Positions 40,607 through 49,643 of a stretch of 64,000 bases of DNA are shown here, one piece after another. Numbering within the stretch: the stretch's first letter is position 1; the number at the start of each line of letters is the position of its first letter. A program made the position numbers and the translations under genes. Source of the DNA: Herbaspirillum sp. CF444 (lineage in GTDB: Bacteria > Pseudomonadota > Gammaproteobacteria > Burkholderiales > Burkholderiaceae_D); the NCBI RefSeq assembly GCF_000282135.1, contig NZ_AKJW01000066.1, forward strand, positions 26,474 to 90,473. The letters run 5' to 3'. Under the pieces are notes generated by a model. The model searched no databases. It worked only from the letters and a program-made list of their open reading frames with translations, and had not been told where the DNA came from.

Positions 40607-41902
40607 ATGGAAGTCCAAAAGAGCAGCAAGCTCAAACGTATTCAGTGGGTCGCCCTGACCTTCCTGATGCTTGCCGGCATCGTCAATTACCTCGACCGCA
40701 GCACGCTGTCCATCGCCAACCACTCCGTCAGCCAGGAGCTGGGATTGAGCGCATCGGAAATGGGCCTGCTGCTGTCCGCATTCTCGCTCGCCTACGCCTT
40801 CTCGCAATTGCCGATCGGCGCGATGCTCGACAAGTTCGGCGCGCGCGTGATGCTCGGCGCCGGCATGATGGTGTGGTCGGTGGCGCAACTGGCCGGCGGC
40901 TTCGTCGGTTCGCTGCATCAGTTCCTGGTGGCGCGCGTGTTCCTTGGCATCGGCGAAGCGCCGCAGTTTCCGGCCGGCGCCAAAGTGGTTTCCGAATGGT
41001 TCGCCGTGCGCGAACGCGGCGGCCCGACCGGCATCTTCGTCGCCTCGTCGACCATCGGCCCCGCGCTGGCGCCGCCGATCCTGACGGTGCTGATGCTGTC
41101 GTTCGGCTGGCGCATGATGTTCGTCATCATGGGTATCGCCGGCATCGCCGTCGCAGTGGGCTGGTACATTTTTTACCGCAACCGCAATGAAGTCGAACTG
41201 ACGCCATCGGAAATCCTGTATCTCGCCGACGGCACCGAGGACAGCAGCGATCCAAACGCCAACGCCAAGCTGACCTGGCACGAGTGGAAAGGCCTGTTCA
41301 AGTATCGCACCACCTGGGGCATGCTGTTCGGCTTCATGGGCGTGATCTACATGGTGTGGCTGTACCTGACATGGCTGCCTGCCTACCTCGAACATGAACG
41401 TCACCTGAGCATCGCGCGCACCGGCTGGGTGGTGGTGATCCCTTACATCTTCGGCACGCTGGGCATGCTGTCGTCCGGCTACATCGCCGACGGTTTGATG
41501 AAGCGCGGCATGGCGCCGATCCGCAGCCGCAAGTGGCCGATCTGCGCCGGCCTGATCGGTGCGGGCGCGTTCACCATTCCTGCTGCTTACACACCAAGCA
41601 CTACCATGGCAATCGTCTACATCTCGCTGGCGATGGCCTTCGTCAACATGGCCAGCGGCGGCGCATGGGCGCTGGTCAGCGTGGCGATTCCGCGCCGCCT
41701 GGTGGCTTCGCTGGGCAGCCTGCAAAACTTCGGCGGCTACCTCGGCGGTTCGCTGGCGCCGCTCATCACCGGCGTCGTGGTCGACAAGACCCACTCGTTC
41801 GTCAACGCCTTGCTGATCAGCGCCGCCGTCGCGTTTGCCGCCGCGCTGGTGTACATGTTCGTGGTGAACAAGCCGATCGAAGGCGACCAGGCCCCTGCAT
41901 GA
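40607..41902 (+). CDS. MFS transporter, anion:cation symporter type
   Basis: 431-aa transporter with twelve predicted helices. Family features include VNYLDRSTLSIAN in helix 1 and the loop motif GAMLDKFGARVMLGAG, both typical of the ACS group that takes up organic acids such as sugar acids, phthalate and tartrate. ATG 40607 is preceded by TTGGAGAC. It probably imports the compound degraded by the flanking enzymes. Confidence 0.9.
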   Translation: MEVQKSSKLKRIQWVALTFLMLAGIVNYLDRSTLSIANHSVSQELGLSASEMGLLLSAFSLAYAFSQLPIGAMLDKFGARVMLGAGMMVWSVAQLAGGFVGSLHQFLVARVFLGIGEAPQFPAGAKVVSEWFAVRERGGPTGIFVASSTIGPALAPPILTVLMLSFGWRMMFVIMGIAGIAVAVGWYIFYRNRNEVELTPSEILYLADGTEDSSDPNANAKLTWHEWKGLFKYRTTWGMLFGFMGVIYMVWLYLTWLPAYLEHERHLSIARTGWVVVIPYIFGTLGMLSSGYIADGLMKRGMAPIRSRKWPICAGLIGAGAFTIPAAYTPSTTMAIVYISLAMAFVNMASGGAWALVSVAIPRRLVASLGSLQNFGGYLGGSLAPLITGVVVDKTHSFVNALLISAAVAFAAALVYMFVVNKPIEGDQAPA

Positions 41903-41929
41903 TTTTATTTTTTCCTTGAAGGAAAGCAC

Positions 41930-42655
41930 ATGACATTTACTCCCAACCTGTTCCAAGGCAAGACCGCCCTGGTCACCGGCGGCACGCAGGGCATCGGCGG
42001 CGCAATCGCCCGCCAGCTGGCCGCCATGGGGGCGAACGTGATCGCCGCCGGCCTGCCGCCGTTTGCCATGGACGAGTTCAAAGGCAGCGGCGTCACGCTG
42101 GCCGAACTCAACGTCGCCTCCGAAGACAGCGTCAAAGCGCTGTTCGCCGGCATCCAACAACTCGACATCGTGATCAACTGCGCCGGCATCATCAAGCGCG
42201 GCGCCGAACACGACGTCGATGTCTTCGAACAGGTGATCGCCGTCAACCTGACCGGCACCATGCGCATCTGCTCGGCGGCGCGGCCCTTGCTGAAGGAAGG
42301 CAAGGGCTGCATCGTCAACCTGGCGTCGATGCTGAGCTTCTTCGGCGGCGGCCTGGTGCCGGGCTACAGCGCCAGCAAAGGCGGCGTGGCGCAACTGACC
42401 AAGTCGCTGGCGATTGCCTATGCCGCCGACGGCATCCGCGTCAACGCGGTGGCGCCGGGCTGGATCGCGACGCCGTTGACGAAAGCATTGCAGGAAGACC
42501 CGGCGCGCTCCGGTCCCATCCTGCAACGCACGCCGCTCAATCGCTGGGGCACGCCGGAAGACATCGGCAACGTCGCCGCCTTCCTGTGCACGCCGGCCGC
42601 ATCCTTCATGACCGGCGCCGTCGTGCCGGTCGACGGCGGCTATCTGGTGTCCTAG
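41930..42655 (+). CDS. Short-chain dehydrogenase/reductase (second of two in cluster)
   Basis: 241-aa SDR with TGGTQGIGGAIA, INCAGIIKRGAEHD and the catalytic YSASKGG. It is distinct in sequence from the SDR at 39714, so the pathway probably has two separate redox steps. It is 27 bp after the MFS gene, with AAGGAAAG before the ATG. Confidence 0.92.
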   Translation: MTFTPNLFQGKTALVTGGTQGIGGAIARQLAAMGANVIAAGLPPFAMDEFKGSGVTLAELNVASEDSVKALFAGIQQLDIVINCAGIIKRGAEHDVDVFEQVIAVNLTGTMRICSAARPLLKEGKGCIVNLASMLSFFGGGLVPGYSASKGGVAQLTKSLAIAYAADGIRVNAVAPGWIATPLTKALQEDPARSGPILQRTPLNRWGTPEDIGNVAAFLCTPAASFMTGAVVPVDGGYLVS

Positions 42656-42697
42656 TCCGGCGTCATGCAAAATGGCGGCGCCGGAAAGTCCCTCGGC

Positions 42698-42703
42698 TAT
42701 AAT
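42698..42703 (+). promoter_or_regulatory. TATAAT box before the IclR gene
   Basis: A perfect -10 hexamer TATAAT 46 bp before ATG 42749. No good -35 hexamer is seen at 17 bp, so this is a tentative promoter for separate expression of the regulator. Confidence 0.4.
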
Positions 42704-42748
42704 GCGCCTCTGCCGTCCCCACCGTTGCGTCATTTGCGCCTGCTCACC

Positions 42749-43546
42749 ATGCCGACTTCCGACACCATTGCCGAAGAGAATACCAAGATCGCCGGCACCG
42801 CCGCGTTCTCCAAATTCATGGCGGTGCTGCAACTGATCGCCGATCAGGAAACGCCGTTGTCGATCGCCCAGTTAAGCGTGCAGAGCGGCTATCCGCGTCC
42901 CACCGTCTATCGCATCCTCGCCGCCCTGATGGCCGAAGGCATGGTGGTGGAAAACCCCCGCACCAAACATTTTGAACTCGGCCCGCGCCTGATCAACCTG
43001 GCCAGCAAATCGTGGGCCAAGTCCGACATCCGCACGGCCGCCATCGATGCCCTGCACACGCTGCGCGACGCCACGCGCGAAACCGTCCATTTGGCCGTGC
43101 CCAGCGACAACGGCATGGTCTACATCGAAAAGCTGGAAAGCCCGCAAGCAGTGCGCATGACCTCGCGCGTCGGCACGCGCGTGACCTTCTATTCAAGCTC
43201 GGTCGGCAAAGCCTATCTGGCGGCGCTGGATGAAACACAACGCCGTGCTCTGCTGCGCGCCGTCAAGCTGCAAAAATTCACCGAACACACCATCACCGAT
43301 CCGGAAGTCCTGCGTGCCGAAATCGCCGCGACCGGACAGCGCGGCTATGCCGAAGACCGCGAAGAAAACGAAGCGCAGATCTTTTGCCTCGGCGCCGCCA
43401 TCCGCGGCAGCGACGGCGCACCGGTCGCCTGCATCAGCATCAGCATCCCGGTCTTCCGCAAGCACGAAAATCTGCATGCCGCTTACATCGATCCCCTGCT
43501 GGCGACCTGCCAGGCCATCTCGCTGAAACTGGCCGGCCCGCGCTAA
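42749..43546 (+). CDS. IclR-family transcriptional regulator
   Basis: 265-aa regulator. The helix-turn-helix (LSIAQLSVQSGYPRPTVYRILAALMAEGMVV) is followed by the IclR effector domain (RETVHLAVPSDNGMVYIEKLES, SSSVGKAYLAAL, RGYAEDREENEAQIFCLGAAIRG). ATG 42749 is chosen because a -10 box lies between it and the earlier in-frame ATG 42665. It closes the catabolic cluster and probably controls it. Confidence 0.92.
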   Translation: MPTSDTIAEENTKIAGTAAFSKFMAVLQLIADQETPLSIAQLSVQSGYPRPTVYRILAALMAEGMVVENPRTKHFELGPRLINLASKSWAKSDIRTAAIDALHTLRDATRETVHLAVPSDNGMVYIEKLESPQAVRMTSRVGTRVTFYSSSVGKAYLAALDETQRRALLRAVKLQKFTEHTITDPEVLRAEIAATGQRGYAEDREENEAQIFCLGAAIRGSDGAPVACISISIPVFRKHENLHAAYIDPLLATCQAISLKLAGPR

Positions 43547-43679
43547 ACACCGGCCGCTCGCCTGCGCCGGTCGCGCATCTCGCTTACACAGCTTAACGAA
43601 GTGTTACCAATTGCTTCCCCCGCGCCGGACGCGCCGGGGAACTGGTTAAATCCAGCTTTCCGTTCGACGAAAGCAAGCA

Positions 43680-44285
43680 ATGAAACATCCGGTTTTCCTT
43701 CACCGTTTTACGTACTGCCTGCGCGCTGCGACACTCATCCTGAGTTTGCTGACATTGATGCCGCTGTCGGCGCGCGCGACGCCGCTGATGGACCTGTTCC
43801 CGGAAGACATCATCAGCACGGCGCAGCAACTCAAACCTGAACTGAACCTCAACCCCAACCAGCAAATCCTGTGGCGTCAGACCGAGCAAAAGACGCTCGC
43901 CATCGTGCGCCAACATCAACTGCGGCGCGATCGTCTGCAGACAGAGACGGCGCGCAACATGAGCAAACCCGGCTTTGAACTGCGTGATCTCGGACGGGCA
44001 GTCGATCAGGAATCGGCGCTTTCAGAAGAAGACAGCCGCCAGCTACGCGAACTATGGCTGACTGTCGCCGATGCATTGGACGACACGCAACGCCAGGCCG
44101 TCCAGGCCTTTATCGCCGACCGGCTGCAGCGCGCCGCGGAACACGGCGGCGGTTCTCCGGAAAAAAGCGGAGGCGGCCGCGCGGGCGGCAAGCGTGGTGG
44201 CGGTAGTGGCGGGAGTGGCGCGGGTATGGGTGGAGGTTCCGGCGGCATGAGCGGCATGGGCGGTGGCGGCGAATCGCCATTCTGA
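43680..44285 (+). CDS. Exported protein with a Gly-rich tail (Spy/CpxP-like middle)
   Basis: 201 aa. The signal peptide (1-33) ends in SARA. A helical domain (about 35-155) rich in Gln, Arg and Leu resembles periplasmic LTXXQ/heavy-metal sensor proteins by layout, though no clear LTxxQ is intact. The last 45 residues are almost only Gly, Ser, Met and Arg (SGGGRAGGKRGGGSGG and so on). I do not recognise a specific function. It is monocistronic. Confidence 0.7.
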   Translation: MKHPVFLHRFTYCLRAATLILSLLTLMPLSARATPLMDLFPEDIISTAQQLKPELNLNPNQQILWRQTEQKTLAIVRQHQLRRDRLQTETARNMSKPGFELRDLGRAVDQESALSEEDSRQLRELWLTVADALDDTQRQAVQAFIADRLQRAAEHGGGSPEKSGGGRAGGKRGGGSGGSGAGMGGGSGGMSGMGGGGESPF

Positions 44286-44353
44286 TCCGATGCCAGGTCT
44301 CGCGTTGCAGACAAGATGGCGGCTTCCGACAGGCGCGTCGGAAGCCGCTGCGC

Positions 44354-45988
44354 TCAGACCTCGGGCGACAGATCGACGGTAAACAGATTCTTGCCGTCGA
44401 CGTTGTGCAGGGACACCGTCATCACCTTCGTCTTCGCATCGATCTTGCCGATGCCAAAGAACTGATACAGATCAGCAGGCGAGCGGTTCTGCTTCATGTC
44501 GGCGGGAATGCTCACATAGCGCACGTCCGGACCGAATGTCCGGTCGATCTCGCCCGGACCGAAGGTGCCTGCGTGCAGCGGTCCGCCGACAAATTCCCAG
44601 AATGGTTTGAAGTCGGTGAACTGCGCCTTCTCCGGCATGTAACAGGTCGCCGATGCGTAGTGCACGTCCGCCGTCACCCACACGACGTTCTTGATGTTGT
44701 GGCGCTTGATGAAGCGCAGCAGCTCCGCGACTTCCAGCTCGCGTCCGGACGGCTTGCCGTTGTCGGCATTGGCCCACGCCTCGAAGGTGCCTTGCGGCAC
44801 GTCCGGATTCAGATCGGGCACGACGATGGAAATCGGCATGTCGCTGGCAATCACCTTCCACGTCGAACGCGAACGCAACAATGCCTGTTTGATCCAGCGC
44901 ATCTGCGCTGCGCCGAGGAAGGCTGCGTCCGGTCCTTGCACGGGCTGGCGGTTAGGCGAGTTGGCGCCGCGATAGCTGCGCTCGTCGAGCATGAACACTT
45001 CCAGCAACGGACCGTAATTGAATGCGCGATAGATGCGATCCGGATCGGCGACGTCGATGCGGAACGGGTTGTACTCGAACATCGCCTGCCGGGCGCGTTG
45101 CTTCAACACGTTCAGTTCACGCTCCTGATAGCGCTTCTCCGCCGCGCCGATCACCTGGCCCGGATACCAGTTGTTGCGCACCTCGTGGTCGTCCCATTGC
45201 ACCAGGAAAGGCACCTCGGCCATGAAGCGCTTCTTGTTGGCATCCATCAGGTTGTAGGCAAAGTTGCCGCGGTAGTCGGCTAGCGTCTGCGCCACCTTGG
45301 ACTTGGCGGGCGTCACCAGATTGCGCCAGATGCTGCCGTCATCGAGCTTCACCTCGGCCTCAATCGGACCGTCGGCATAAATCTGGTCGCCCGAGTGGAT
45401 GAAGAAATCGGGCTTGAAACGACGCATGGTTTCATACACGCGATAACCGCCCCATGCTTCGTTGATGCCCCAGCCTTGCCCCGCTTCATCGCCGGAAAAC
45501 GCAAAGCTGATGTCGCGCTCGCCGCCGCCGGGAATGATCAGGCTGCCCGTTACCGGCGCGCTCCACGCCGATTCGTGCTGCAAGTCCTGGAAGCGCACGC
45601 GATAGTACAAGCGCTGCGACACCGGCAAGCCGCGCAGGTCCACGCGCGCGGTGTAGTCGTTGCGCGCCAGCGCCGCCGGACCGGCGACGGTGATCGCATC
45701 CTTGAAATTCTCGTTGACCGAGTACTCCACCACCATGCGCGCCGCACGGTCGGTGCGGCTCCACAGCATGGCGGCATCGCGCGTGATGTCGCCGCTCATG
45801 GCGCCGCTGTCGACTTGCGGACGCAAGCGCTCCGACGTCACGATCGCGGGTGCTTGCTGGGCGAACGCGGACGCAGGCGCCAGCGCGCCGCCGGTCAGCA
45901 GCGCGCCGGTACCGAGCGCTGCGTCGCGCAGGAAGTCGCGGCGGCTATGACCGCTGTCGGGGAAAGAAGAGGATTGGTCGTCGGGCAT
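44354..45988 (-). CDS. phoD: PhoD-family alkaline phosphatase/phosphodiesterase
   Basis: 544-aa exported metalloenzyme. It begins with a twin-arginine signal (Arg16-Arg17 in SRRDFLRDAALG). An N-terminal domain and metal-binding motifs (FSGDEAG, HSGDQIYADG, QWDDHEVRNNW, WVTADVHYAS) match the Ca/Fe PhoD group. ATG 45988 follows GGAG; an upstream in-frame ATG would place residues before the Tat signal. It is convergent with the Gly-rich protein gene and divergent from amt. An NtrC-like dyad sits 32 bp before its start. A Pho box was not identified. Confidence 0.92.
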   Translation of the reverse strand: MPDDQSSSFPDSGHSRRDFLRDAALGTGALLTGGALAPASAFAQQAPAIVTSERLRPQVDSGAMSGDITRDAAMLWSRTDRAARMVVEYSVNENFKDAITVAGPAALARNDYTARVDLRGLPVSQRLYYRVRFQDLQHESAWSAPVTGSLIIPGGGERDISFAFSGDEAGQGWGINEAWGGYRVYETMRRFKPDFFIHSGDQIYADGPIEAEVKLDDGSIWRNLVTPAKSKVAQTLADYRGNFAYNLMDANKKRFMAEVPFLVQWDDHEVRNNWYPGQVIGAAEKRYQERELNVLKQRARQAMFEYNPFRIDVADPDRIYRAFNYGPLLEVFMLDERSYRGANSPNRQPVQGPDAAFLGAAQMRWIKQALLRSRSTWKVIASDMPISIVVPDLNPDVPQGTFEAWANADNGKPSGRELEVAELLRFIKRHNIKNVVWVTADVHYASATCYMPEKAQFTDFKPFWEFVGGPLHAGTFGPGEIDRTFGPDVRYVSIPADMKQNRSPADLYQFFGIGKIDAKTKVMTVSLHNVDGKNLFTVDLSPEV

Positions 45989-46019
45989 GGCGGACTCCTT
46001 GGCTGGCGGCATGAAAAAT

Positions 46020-46036
46020 TGCACTGTAGCAATGCA
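46020..46036. promoter_or_regulatory. NtrC-like dyad
   Basis: TGCACTGTAGCAATGCA matches the NtrC enhancer pattern TGCAC(C/T)-N5-(A/G)GTGCA with one mismatch. It is about 270 bp upstream of the sigma54-type promoter, a workable distance for an enhancer. Confidence 0.5.
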
Positions 46037-46306
46037 ATATGACCGTTCCATGAAAAGCTGCCGACCTGCGCAAATCGCAATGCACTCATCTTCTCATTTT
46101 CGATATTGCAGCAAACAAATCTTGAATTCTTTCCACGTGGCGCAGCCTTCATCGGCAATGCAAGGGAGGTTGCGTAAATTGCTCGTTTTTCAGACCGCAC
46201 CAAACGGACGCAATGCTCCGCACAGTTTGCGTGCGATTTTTACAGATGCCTCAATCGCAATAAAAATTTCCCTTTAAATTCAGCGATCTAAAAATTTGCA
46301 CCGAAA

Positions 46307-46322
46307 TGGAATGATTTTTGCT
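46307..46322 (+). promoter_or_regulatory. Sigma54-type promoter of amt
   Basis: TGGAATGATTTTTGCT matches TGGCACG-N4-TTGC(A/T) with only the fourth and sixth bases changed. The invariant GG and GC have the required spacing. It lies 51 bp before the amt start codon. Confidence 0.65.
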
Positions 46323-46372
46323 TAATAAGGTGCTTTTTAAACTTTTTTGCACAGTTATTGGGAGATTTCTCT

Positions 46373-47575
46373 GTGGACGATCACAAAAATGGTGCCGATG
46401 CGCTCTTCATTTTGCTCGGTGCAATCATGATCCTGGCGATGCATGCCGGCTTTGCCTTCCTGGAACTGGGAACCGTACGCCGCAAGAATCAAGTCAATGC
46501 GCTGGTCAAGATCCTCGCCGATTTTGCGGTATCGACCATCGCCTACTTTTTCGTCGGCTACTACGTCGCCTACGGCGTCAGCTTTTTCAGCGGCGCCGAA
46601 ACGCTGGCGGCGCGCAGCGGCTTTGAACTGGTCAAATTCTTTTTCCTGCTGACCTTTGCCGCCGCGATTCCTGCGATCATCTCCGGCGGCATCGCCGAAC
46701 GCTCCAAATTCCATCCGCAATTGATCGCCACGGCGGTGCTGGTCGGGTTGGTGTATCCCTTCTTCGAAGGCATCGCCTGGAACCAGCACTTCGGCGTGCA
46801 GGCCTGGATCAAGAACGTTTTCGGCGCCGAATTCCACGACTTCGCCGGCTCCATCGTGGTCCATGCGGTCGGCGGCTGGATCGCCCTGCCTGCGGTGCTG
46901 CTGCTGGGCGCGCGACGCGGACGCTACACCAGGGAAGGCGCCGTCGCCGCGCATCCGCCGTCGAACATTCCCTTCCTCGCGCTGGGCGCCTGGATCCTCA
47001 CGGTCGGCTGGTTCGGCTTCAATGTCATGAGCGCGCAAACCCTGGACAAGATGAACGGCCTGGTCGCGCTCAACTCGCTCATGGCCATGGCCGGCGGCAC
47101 GCTGGTGGCGCTGGTCATGGGCAAGAACGATCCCGGCTTCGTCTACAACGGCCCGCTGGCGGGACTGGTCGCCGTGTGCGCCGGCTCCGACCTGATGCAT
47201 CCGCTCGGCGCGCTGCTCACCGGCGGCATTGCCGGCGCGATCTTCGTGTGGATGTTCACGCGCACGCAAAACAAATGGAAGATCGACGACGTGCTCGGCG
47301 TCTGGCCGCTGCACGGCCTGTGCGGCGCCTGGGGCGGACTGGCGGCCGGCATCTTCGGCGCCAAGGCGCTGGGAGGGATCGGCGGCGTATCCTTCATGGC
47401 GCAGCTGTGCGGCACCGCGCTGGGCATCGCCATCGCCCTGGCCGGCGGCTGGATCGTCTACGGCCTGCTCAGGAAAGCCATCGGCATCCGCCTTGATCCG
47501 GAACAGGAATTCGAAGGCGCGGATCTGTCAATCCACAAGATCTCGTCGACGGCGGAGCGGGAGACCAGCTGGTAG
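46373..47575 (+). CDS. amt: Ammonium transporter (Amt/MEP family)
   Basis: 400-aa membrane channel with about eleven helices. Family signatures are DFAGSIVVHAVGGW, the pore segments around GWFGFNVMSAQ and PLHGLCGAWGGLAAGIFG, and GGIAERSKF. The start is GTG at 46373, preceded by GGGAG at 8 nt; the frame opens 15 nt earlier at TTG without a ribosome site. No glnK is adjacent, unlike the usual glnK-amtB pair. A sigma54-type promoter fits nitrogen control. Confidence 0.93.
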   Translation: MDDHKNGADALFILLGAIMILAMHAGFAFLELGTVRRKNQVNALVKILADFAVSTIAYFFVGYYVAYGVSFFSGAETLAARSGFELVKFFFLLTFAAAIPAIISGGIAERSKFHPQLIATAVLVGLVYPFFEGIAWNQHFGVQAWIKNVFGAEFHDFAGSIVVHAVGGWIALPAVLLLGARRGRYTREGAVAAHPPSNIPFLALGAWILTVGWFGFNVMSAQTLDKMNGLVALNSLMAMAGGTLVALVMGKNDPGFVYNGPLAGLVAVCAGSDLMHPLGALLTGGIAGAIFVWMFTRTQNKWKIDDVLGVWPLHGLCGAWGGLAAGIFGAKALGGIGGVSFMAQLCGTALGIAIALAGGWIVYGLLRKAIGIRLDPEQEFEGADLSIHKISSTAERETSW

Positions 47576-47638
47576 TGGACGATCGAATGGCAAGTTGAGC
47601 CATGGCGGGCTGGGTCTATATTGCACAGGACCCGGCCT

Positions 47639-48502
47639 TTAATCGGCATTTGCAATTCGCGATGTAGAAAAATACTGCACAAATACAATACCGCCGACCG
47701 TGATCACGGCGCCGGCAATCTTTTTGAGATCCGCCGAGTCTTTAAAGACAAGTACACCAAGGAACACCGAAAACACCGGGCTCAACAACGACAATGGCAT
47801 GATCTTTCCAATCGCGTAGCGGCGCAGCAAGCCATACCACAGCCAATATCCGAGCGTGGACGATAGCGCCGCGCAATACGCCACCGAAGACCAGGCGATC
47901 CAACCGGCATTGAGCATGGCCTGCAGTTGGCCATGCTCAAAGACATAAGACAGGAGCGCCACTTGCGGTACGCCGAAAAACGATGCCCAGCAAATCAGCT
48001 CCATCATGTCGATCTGCGGCGTGTGCTTGGCGATCAGGTTCGATATCGCCCAGGCCAAGGCGCTTGCCAGCAGCAATAAAAATGGCAGTAACGGCGGAAT
48101 CGCCGGACTAAAAGTCAGCAACACGACCCCGCCGAAGGAAATCAGCAGGCCGCAGAACTGCAACGGCGACAGCGACTCCCTGAAGATCGCGACGCCCAGC
48201 AGCGTCGCAATGGGCGTCCCCATTTGCAGCAAGATGGCGCCGGTACCGGCTTCGGCCATTTTGAGGCCGAGAAACATGAGGGAAAAATGCAGCGTCGAAA
48301 ACGTCAGCGAAAATAACAATATCCAGCGCAAATTGCAGCGCCGCAGACGCACAAACGGCATCAACATCAACGCCACCATCGAGAGTCGGAGCGCCGTCAT
48401 CAGCAAAGGCGGCAGGTCGAGTACGCCCAGTTTGACGGCAATGACATTGCCGCCCCAGATCGTCACGGTCAGCAAGGCAAGAAAAAAATCTCGGGTAGAC
48501 AT
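47639..48502 (-). CDS. EamA/DMT-family transporter
   Basis: 287-aa permease with ten predicted helices in two EamA repeats. Typical segments are VTIWGGNVIAVKLG at the start and LSPVFSVFLGVLVFKDSADLKK in the last repeat. Members export amino acids or metabolites; substrate unknown. It is convergent with amt and preceded by the terminator of the amino acid ABC operon, so it is transcribed separately. Confidence 0.88.
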   Translation of the reverse strand: MSTRDFFLALLTVTIWGGNVIAVKLGVLDLPPLLMTALRLSMVALMLMPFVRLRRCNLRWILLFSLTFSTLHFSLMFLGLKMAEAGTGAILLQMGTPIATLLGVAIFRESLSPLQFCGLLISFGGVVLLTFSPAIPPLLPFLLLLASALAWAISNLIAKHTPQIDMMELICWASFFGVPQVALLSYVFEHGQLQAMLNAGWIAWSSVAYCAALSSTLGYWLWYGLLRRYAIGKIMPLSLLSPVFSVFLGVLVFKDSADLKKIAGAVITVGGIVFVQYFSTSRIANAD

Positions 48503-48525
48503 GGAAAGAAAGTAAATAGAGAAAT

Positions 48526-48560
48526 AAAAAAAGGGATTGATGCAAACGCATCAATCCCTT
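48526..48560 (-). terminator. Strong terminator downstream of the amino acid ABC operon
   Basis: AAGGGATTGATGC (48531-48543) and GCATCAATCCCTT (48548-48560) form a perfect 13-bp stem with an AAAC loop. On the minus strand a T-run follows, so it ends transcripts coming from the ABC operon above. Confidence 0.93.
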
Positions 48561-48669
48561 AAAACAGCGCGTGAAATCAGGTACAACACCAGGTACGACG
48601 ACAGCAACTACATCCGCGCGGCGGGCTAAGGTCTGTGCCTTATTTCTGCCCGCAACGCCGGCGATTCGC

Positions 48670-49515
48670 CTATTGCAGCGGCTGGAATTTCAGTTCGCTC
48701 AAAGGAGCAATTTTCTCCGTACGCGTGATGCCGTACTTGGTATCGGGGCCGAGCCATTTGTCCCAGATTTTCTTGAACTCGCCGCTGGCTTCCAGTCCCA
48801 TCAGGGCTTTATTGACCGCTGCTGCAAAGGCCGGTTCGCCTTTGCGCATGCCGGCGCCAATCGGCTCAAGCACCATTGGTTCGCGCAGGATCGCCAATTC
48901 GTCCGGCGAGCCCTTGGTTTGCTGCACGAACTGGATCGCCGTCATCATGTTGGTGACGAAGCCCGACACCTTGTTCTGTTGCAATGCCAGATAGGCCGAG
49001 CCGGTATCCTGGAAGGTGACCGGCACGCCATTCTTGACCGCCAGGTGAATCGATTGCTCGGAAGTCGAGCCCTTGGTGGCGCTGATGCGCTTGCCTTCAA
49101 AATCGGTCAGCGTCTTGGCGGCATCTGCTTTTTTCACCAGCAACACCTCTTTGGTGATGTAGTAAGCATTGCTGAATTCGATCTGCTCGCCACGCGTCTT
49201 GGTGTAGGCCAGGTTGGCGATCACCAGATCCACGCGCCCCATCTTCACTTCAGAAATCCGTGCCTCCACCGACAGTGGCTTGAGCGTCGGCTTCAGTCCC
49301 ATTTCTTTCGCCAGCGCATTGCACAGATCGACGTCCATGCCGACCAGGGCGCGCGTCTTTTGATCCGGATAGGAAAATGGAACGACGTCAGCATAGACGC
49401 CGCAGATAAGCTCCTTGCGCGCATTGACTTCCTGCAATTGATCGGCGCGCGCCTGCAGCGTCAAAGCGGCAATACAGGAGAGCAAGAGCCCGGAAAGCAA
49501 TCGATTGAGTTTCAT
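48670..49515 (-). CDS. Polar amino acid ABC transporter, periplasmic binding protein
   Basis: 281-aa family 3 binding protein. The signal peptide (1-24) ends in QARA. The core shows LICGVYADVVPFSYPD, GMDVDLCNALAKEMGLKPTLKP, and DLVIANLAYTKTRGEQIEFS. ATG 49515 has GAGGAG at 9 nt. It is the last gene of the transport operon and probably sets specificity (glutamate/aspartate-like ligands are common in the family). The compound is not known here. Confidence 0.92.
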   Translation of the reverse strand: MKLNRLLSGLLLSCIAALTLQARADQLQEVNARKELICGVYADVVPFSYPDQKTRALVGMDVDLCNALAKEMGLKPTLKPLSVEARISEVKMGRVDLVIANLAYTKTRGEQIEFSNAYYITKEVLLVKKADAAKTLTDFEGKRISATKGSTSEQSIHLAVKNGVPVTFQDTGSAYLALQQNKVSGFVTNMMTAIQFVQQTKGSPDELAILREPMVLEPIGAGMRKGEPAFAAAVNKALMGLEASGEFKKIWDKWLGPDTKYGITRTEKIAPLSELKFQPLQ

Positions 49516-49643
49516 GTTGTAAAGCTCCTCAGTTTTTCTTGGAACAGGTCTTATGGGAAGTCCTTGCAGCCTTGAAAATGAAAAAGGCAAGGACAAAGAA
49601 ATGTGGATTCGCTTGATCAGGACGAATCCGCAGATAATCAATG

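Larger units (their letters stand above)
45989..46372. other. AT-rich divergent intergenic region phoD/amt
   Basis: 384 bp, clearly AT-richer than its neighbours. It holds the NtrC-like dyad (46020-46036) next to phoD and the sigma54-type promoter (46307-46322) next to amt. No other gene is evident. Confidence 0.7.

Noticed and set aside
40472..42832. A 786-codon minus-strand frame opposite the MFS and SDR genes
   Set aside because: It spans several real plus-strand genes and their gaps and has the composition of an antisense shadow.
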